From: Pirellulaceae bacterium
Lineage (GTDB): Bacteria; Planctomycetota; Planctomycetia; Pirellulales; Pirellulaceae
Direction of reading: 5' to 3'
Length of the DNA stretch: 46,920 bases
Assembly: GCA_016784735.1 (NCBI GenBank)
Contig: JADHUC010000045.1
Coordinates: 1-46,920 of the forward strand
Positions 43,122 through 46,920 of the stretch are shown here, one piece after another. Position numbers and translations under genes: made by a program. The notes below the pieces were generated by a model, which saw nothing but the letters and a program-made list of their open reading frames with translations, ran no database searches and was not told the DNA's origin. The stretch's first letter is position 1. Each line of letters starts with the position of its first letter.

Positions 43122-43207
43122 TGGTTATAGATTAGTGGTTATAGATGAAGAAAGGATGCGACATCCAGGGATCCCGTCTCCTATTTATAACCAGTAATCT
43201 ATAACCA
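43122..43207. repeat. AT-rich inverted repeat between sulfatase and GH127 genes (family G)
   Basis: Arms 43122-43143 and 43186-43207 (22 nt, one mismatch) flank 42 nt. The arm includes TGGTTATAGATTAGTGG. It is much more AT-rich than its surroundings. It could end transcripts from the sulfatase gene or be a solo MITE. Confidence 0.85.
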
Positions 43208-43244
43208 TCATGTCATTGAATCGCCACAAACATCGCCTCGCCGT

Positions 43245-45236
43245 TCACCGAGCGTGTTTCAAGAACAGATCGGAAATCGAGCCGTGAAAAGGGTTGTCGT
43301 TTTCGTAGTCGCCAACCGGCTTGATCAGATCGGCTCCGATTTGGATGGAATCGCCCGGCTCGGCCTGCAAGGCGCCTGGGGCTCGCCCTTTGGCGACAAG
43401 TCGATTGCCCACCTTGAGTTGCATCCCACCATCAGTCTGCCAGAAGGCTTCGAACTGGTGCAGCCCCTCGCCCAGCGGCTCGTTGGTCGCGATGACGGTC
43501 CGCTGCCAGGCGACGCAGGTTGCGAATGCCAGTTTGCCGTCCTTCAAGTAAATGCAGTAACCCGACTTGTCACCGCCGTGAGCCAGGATGACGCCGTTGG
43601 CGGCGGTCGGCGCGATCGTGGCTCCAATTCGAATCCACTTGCCGCCGCTGACCTTGGGGGCCATGTGTCTGGGCAAATCCAACCACGCCTGCCCATCGAA
43701 CAACCATTCTCCTTCTTCGCCGACTTCCACGCCACGATTGTTGAATCGCAAAAGCTGGTTGTTCACGAGGGCGGCAACGGTCGGAGCCGGTTTGACGGGC
43801 TTCGCGTCTTGATCAAATTCAAAACCGATTCCTTCGGCCCAGGTTCCGATCTCCCCAAACAAGTCAGCAACGCGTTTCGGCTCCTGATCCAGCAGGTTGT
43901 TTTGCTCTCCGGGATCATCGGAAAGGTTGAACAAACGAGCTTCGGAGCCATCCGGGTTGACCAGGAACTTCCATACTCCATCTCTTACTGCAAAACTCGG
44001 ACTCTGGTATTCGACCTTACCGGCCTTGAGTATGGCGTGCGGTGCGCCGTATTGCCAGAACAACGGTTTGGCGCGTGCGGACGGTGTTCCCAGTAACACG
44101 CCGCTGCAGTCGATTCCATCCAAGTTCTCCGCTTTGGGAACCTCGACACCCGCCAGACAGCAGAACGTCGGCGAGAGATCAATGCCGCTCATCACGCTCT
44201 GTTCGTCGGTCACTCCGGCGGGAATTGTCGCTTTCCAGCGCGCGATAAACGGCATGCGAATCCCGCCTTCGAACAGTGACCACTTCCGGCCGAAAAACGG
44301 CCCCGTGAATCCGGGCGGAGTGATGCCTTCTTCGCGGTAATACTTGGGCCAGTCCGTTGGGCCGTTGTCGCTGGTGAAGACAATCAACGTGTTCTCGGCC
44401 AGACCGAGCGCGTCGATTTCATTCACCAATCGCCCGATCTGTTTGTCCATCTCCTCCAGCACGGCGAAGAAAGTCTGCTCCCACGGATTGTCGGTCACGC
44501 TCTTCCATTTCTCCTCGGCTCCGGGCCACGGAACGTGAGGGTCGTGGACATCATTGGGAAACAAACGTACGTAAAACGGCCGGTCTTTGTGCCGACGAAT
44601 GAAGTCGATCGCGCGGTCAGTGTATTTCTGGGTCTTTTCCCACGGTTGGCAGAATTCAATCTTGCCGTGGCCCAACTTGACACTGGAGTTTTTCGGATTG
44701 GTCAATAGACGATCGCCCAGGCCTTCAAAGGCCACCAGAGATTCGTCGAATCCGTACGCCGCCGGCAGCGGCGCGTCATCGACGTCGCGGCCGCCTCCCA
44801 TGTGCCATTTGCCGAAGTGGGCAGTGGCATACCCGGCCGCTTTCAGCTTTTTCGCAGTCGTGGGCGCCGCGCGATCCAAGTAGTCGCGCATGCCTCGACT
44901 CTTGTTGCCGGCCCGTGTGTTCAGGTAGGAATGGATCTTCCACCGTCCCGGATATTGCCCAGTCGTGACGGCCACTCGAGATGGCGAGCAGATGGGAGAA
45001 TTGACGTAGAAGTTGGTGAGTTTGATGCCTTCAGCCGCCAGCCGGTCGATGTTCGGTGTCTTGACCAGGGGGTTGCCGAAGCAGCTCGGATCCGCGTAGC
45101 CCATATCGTCGATAAAAAGAAAAACGATGTTCGGCCGCGCGGGGCGGCTTTCATCTGCCTGCAACGCACCTGGCGTGGCAAGAACGATTGTCGCCAGGAG
45201 GACAGTGCGCGGTTGGCTGATCCACGTCATTGGCAC
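43245..45236 (-). CDS. Exported sulfatase with C-terminal LamG-like domain
   Basis: A 663-residue protein. Sec signal (about 1-27, ending ALQADE). The sulfatase fold begins PNIVFLFIDDMGYADPSCFG. The signature CSPSRVAVTTG has its Cys at 83 (formylglycine precursor). GKWHMGGG and FTSDNGPTDWP follow. After about residue 500 a beta-rich domain (LFDGQAWLDLPRHMAPKVSG, GYCIYLKDGKLAFATC) resembles LamG/concanavalin lectins, suggesting substrate binding. The start is GTG at 45236 with AAAGG 5 nt upstream; ATG at 45230 is the alternative. It heads a co-directional group with GH127 and the second propeller protein, consistent with processing of a sulfated, arabinose-containing glycan (inference). Confidence 0.92.
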   Translation of the reverse strand: MPMTWISQPRTVLLATIVLATPGALQADESRPARPNIVFLFIDDMGYADPSCFGNPLVKTPNIDRLAAEGIKLTNFYVNSPICSPSRVAVTTGQYPGRWKIHSYLNTRAGNKSRGMRDYLDRAAPTTAKKLKAAGYATAHFGKWHMGGGRDVDDAPLPAAYGFDESLVAFEGLGDRLLTNPKNSSVKLGHGKIEFCQPWEKTQKYTDRAIDFIRRHKDRPFYVRLFPNDVHDPHVPWPGAEEKWKSVTDNPWEQTFFAVLEEMDKQIGRLVNEIDALGLAENTLIVFTSDNGPTDWPKYYREEGITPPGFTGPFFGRKWSLFEGGIRMPFIARWKATIPAGVTDEQSVMSGIDLSPTFCCLAGVEVPKAENLDGIDCSGVLLGTPSARAKPLFWQYGAPHAILKAGKVEYQSPSFAVRDGVWKFLVNPDGSEARLFNLSDDPGEQNNLLDQEPKRVADLFGEIGTWAEGIGFEFDQDAKPVKPAPTVAALVNNQLLRFNNRGVEVGEEGEWLFDGQAWLDLPRHMAPKVSGGKWIRIGATIAPTAANGVILAHGGDKSGYCIYLKDGKLAFATCVAWQRTVIATNEPLGEGLHQFEAFWQTDGGMQLKVGNRLVAKGRAPGALQAEPGDSIQIGADLIKPVGDYENDNPFHGSISDLFLKHAR

Positions 45237-45556
45237 GCTTACCTTTCGCTGTCAGTGAAGATCTGTCGTGTTCCATTCCTCGACGAAGCAAAGTGACATA
45301 TCACGTTTTTCTACCAAGCTGCTTTCTCACGATCAACGATCCCGAGCCATTCGCCCCCGTGGATCTGCTGCTTGAGTCGCTCAACGCTGTCCCGGTCCGC
45401 CTCCAAATACAGAGGCCGATGTGGCCGTCAGGCTAAATGCCATCATGTAACAGGCCAGCACGCCGAGCGAACTGTTTGCCTTTGGGCCGTTGGATAAAGA
45501 AGTGAGTGGGAGTAGGCAATAGTCCGTGGGGCGAACGGCTGCTAACAGCTAATTCC
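45237..45556. other. Intergenic region with orphan peptide remnant and repeat
   Basis: A 320-nt gap. On the minus strand, 45427-45311 is an open stretch of 38 codons ending in TAG, containing LYLEADRDSVERLKQQI and WLGIVDREKAAW. It has a protein-like composition but no start codon, so it may be the 3' remnant of a lost gene. At about 45507-45560 an imperfect repeat (GGGAGTAGGCAATAG ... TAATTCCCTACTGCC) reaches the end of rbgA and supplies its stop codon. Confidence 0.4.
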
Positions 45557-46498
45557 CTACTGCCTTCTTCGCTTCGCCTTAAACGCGGCCCGTCGCGTCT
45601 CTTTCCGCGCCTGTTGTCGCTCTGCTTTCTTAGCCTTGGGCGCCTGTTGCGCGGCCGTTTCCTGCGCAATCATCTCAGGGGTTTCGAATGTGATCGGACC
45701 CAAAGCACCTGCTCGCAGGTCATTGATGAAGATTCGCGAAGTACGGTCGTAGTCAACTACGCCGCCCTTCGCCAAACAACCTCGTCTGTTTCCAATGGCA
45801 TCCAACAGAGAGATCTGATCGGCGGGCATCGCGTCCAGCGAGTAACGCGCGGCGAGCGCCTCGGGATAATTCTTCAGGAGATAGCCCGCCACAAAATATG
45901 CGACGTCGGGATACTCCATTGCGGTATCTTTGATGGCACCCGTTGCGGCGAGTCGGTAACCGCTGTTTTCATTTTCCACGTTTGGCCAGAGTACGCCGGG
46001 CGTATCGAGCAGCACGATACCATTGTCGATGCGGATTTGCTGCTGGCGCTTGGTGATGGCGGGTTCGTTTCCCGTCTTGGCGATGTTCCGGCCAGCCAGA
46101 ATGTTGATCAGGGTCGACTTTCCGACATTGGGAATGCCCACGATCATCGTCCTGATGGGTCTTCCCAGGCCATGACGATGCGGCAGCATTTTGTGGCATA
46201 CGTCGGTCAGCCTCGCAATTTGTCCCGGTTGCGTGGTGGAAACCGCCCTCGCTCTGCCACCATCTTGTTGCTCCAAATGTGATTGCCAATCCGAGGTCCG
46301 CGCCGGGTCGGCCAGATCGCTCTTGCTGAGCACCTTGAGGCAGGGCTTCTTGCCGCGCAGAGCCGCCAGCATTGGGTTTTCGCTGCTGAACGGGATTCGC
46401 GCATCAAGCAACTCGATCAATAGATCGACCTTCGGCAGCGCTTCCTTGATCTGCAACTGGGCCGCGTGCATGTGCCCGGGAAACCACTGGATTTGCAT
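45557..46498 (-). CDS. rbgA: Ribosome-biogenesis GTPase RbgA/YlqF
   Basis: A 313-residue cytoplasmic protein with the circularly permuted GTPase order of the YlqF/YawG family. The start QWFPGHMHAA is characteristic. G4 is SKSD (58-61, Ser in place of the usual Asn), the G2-like GNEPAITK is at 143-150, G1 is GIPNVGKST (121-129) and G3 is DTPG (165-168). The C-terminal domain binds rRNA and is extended by a very basic tail (about 285-313, Lys/Arg-rich). Known role: late assembly of the 50S subunit. It is a housekeeping gene unrelated to the glycan genes around it. The ATG at 46498 has no clear ribosome-binding site. Its stop lies within a repeat. Confidence 0.93.
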   Translation of the reverse strand: MQIQWFPGHMHAAQLQIKEALPKVDLLIELLDARIPFSSENPMLAALRGKKPCLKVLSKSDLADPARTSDWQSHLEQQDGGRARAVSTTQPGQIARLTDVCHKMLPHRHGLGRPIRTMIVGIPNVGKSTLINILAGRNIAKTGNEPAITKRQQQIRIDNGIVLLDTPGVLWPNVENENSGYRLAATGAIKDTAMEYPDVAYFVAGYLLKNYPEALAARYSLDAMPADQISLLDAIGNRRGCLAKGGVVDYDRTSRIFINDLRAGALGPITFETPEMIAQETAAQQAPKAKKAERQQARKETRRAAFKAKRRRQ

Positions 46499-46829
46499 GC
46501 CGAGTTACTTTCGCGCTGAATCCAGCGATCTATTGTTGAAAGATGACCGATCCGACCCGATGGGGACATCCGCAAGTCAAAAGGCGGTGAGACGCTGGCG
46601 ATTATATCAGAAGCGAGTGGTCCAGCGAATCGGGTGCTCTACCCGTTCTCCGGGCGACGTTGCATAATCAGCCGATGCCATTCGCCGCGTCACCGTGGGC
46701 ACGCACCATCACCAAGGACGAATAACGGTTGCGACTTCACGCTGTGCCCGCTGAAGAGGAACCGGCGCACGAATACGGCTACGGGCCTATGCACTTGAGT
46801 CAACCACGTACAGGATGTAGTATGTGGCA
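46499..46829. other. Intergenic region before transposase
   Basis: A 331-nt gap with no convincing gene. The left end of the IS element must lie in it. GGGCCTATGCACTTGAGT at 46783-46800, 30 nt before the transposase ATG, is a plausible terminal repeat, but the other end is outside the window and it cannot be verified. Confidence 0.4.
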
Positions 46830-46920
46830 ATGGAAGATTATCCGCGGACGGTGCTGGAATTGGAGCAACGATTCTCCTCCGAAAAGGCGTGCCGGGAGTA
46901 CCTGCGGTCGTTGCGTTGGC
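46830..46920 (+). mobile_element. IS1595-family (ISXO2-like) transposase, 3' end outside window
   Basis: Only the first 30 codons are present, open to the right edge. The start MEDYPRTVLELEQRF and the following ACREYLRSLRW match the N-terminus of IS1595-type transposases, just before their zinc ribbon. Family assignment rests on this short segment and memory of the family, so confidence is moderate. Its location next to a housekeeping gene indicates a recent insertion site. Confidence 0.68.

Overview
The window looks like chromosomal DNA of a planctomycete (Planctomycetota, probably Pirellulales-like; the order is inference). The basis is GC-rich sequence, two Cys-type exported sulfatases, large secreted PQQ-type beta-propeller proteins, exported FAD-dependent oxidoreductases (one fused to LamG and discoidin-like domains), GH99-like and GH127 glycosidases, a bacterial alpha-2-macroglobulin, and many dispersed palindromic repeats. 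No rRNA, tRNA or CRISPR array was seen.

Layout, left to right. 1-3185: 3' part of an alpha-2-macroglobulin-like thioester protein. 3249-4645 (minus): an AbiE-type toxin-antitoxin pair in toxin-first order, with a palindromic operator candidate in its promoter. 4852-7745: a Tat-exported FAD oxidoreductase and a sulfatase. 8097-12029: an exported protein joining a methyltransferase-like domain to two propellers. 12220-14055 (minus): a GH99-like protein. 14436-20669: a 2077-residue polytopic membrane protein with an N-terminal zinc ribbon. 20685-22169 (minus): a CPBP-family intramembrane protease. 22335-23009: a thioredoxin with no usual start codon, next to a cluster of covarying hairpins. 23097-26552 (minus): LamG/FAD-oxidoreductase/discoidin-like fusion. 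26625-27200 (minus): Fe-S flavoprotein. 27552-32916: exported flavodoxin, RND adaptor and RND pump in one likely operon. 33281-35491 (minus): a propeller protein resembling glycosidases. 35618-36428: a GNAT toxin-antitoxin module. 36482-45236 (all minus): a second propeller/methyltransferase-like/malectin protein, a GH127 enzyme and a second sulfatase. 45557-46498 (minus): the ribosome-assembly GTPase RbgA/YlqF. 46830 to the right edge: start of an IS1595-type transposase.

How it fits together. Most genes encode exported proteins for handling complex, probably sulfated, glycans: sulfatases remove sulfate, GH99-like and GH127 enzymes cut glycosidic bonds, and the propeller, LamG, malectin-like and discoidin-like modules probably bind sugars. 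The FAD enzymes may oxidise sugars or related compounds. This collective role is inference from families. The two toxin-antitoxin modules, the transposase and the repeats are the mobile or selfish layer.

The most unusual material: (1) two secreted proteins in which a Rossmann methyltransferase-like domain sits directly before a PQQ-type propeller, sharing a junction motif; (2) MITE-like palindromes of nearly constant geometry (about 27-32 bp arms, about 27-32 nt spacer), two of which lie in frame inside genes, plus short repeats used as inter-domain linkers; (3) tandem hairpins with a conserved loop but compensatory stems; (4) the toxin-first AbiE locus; (5) an antitoxin that looks like a swapped-hairpin DNA-binding head on a DUF1778-type tail.
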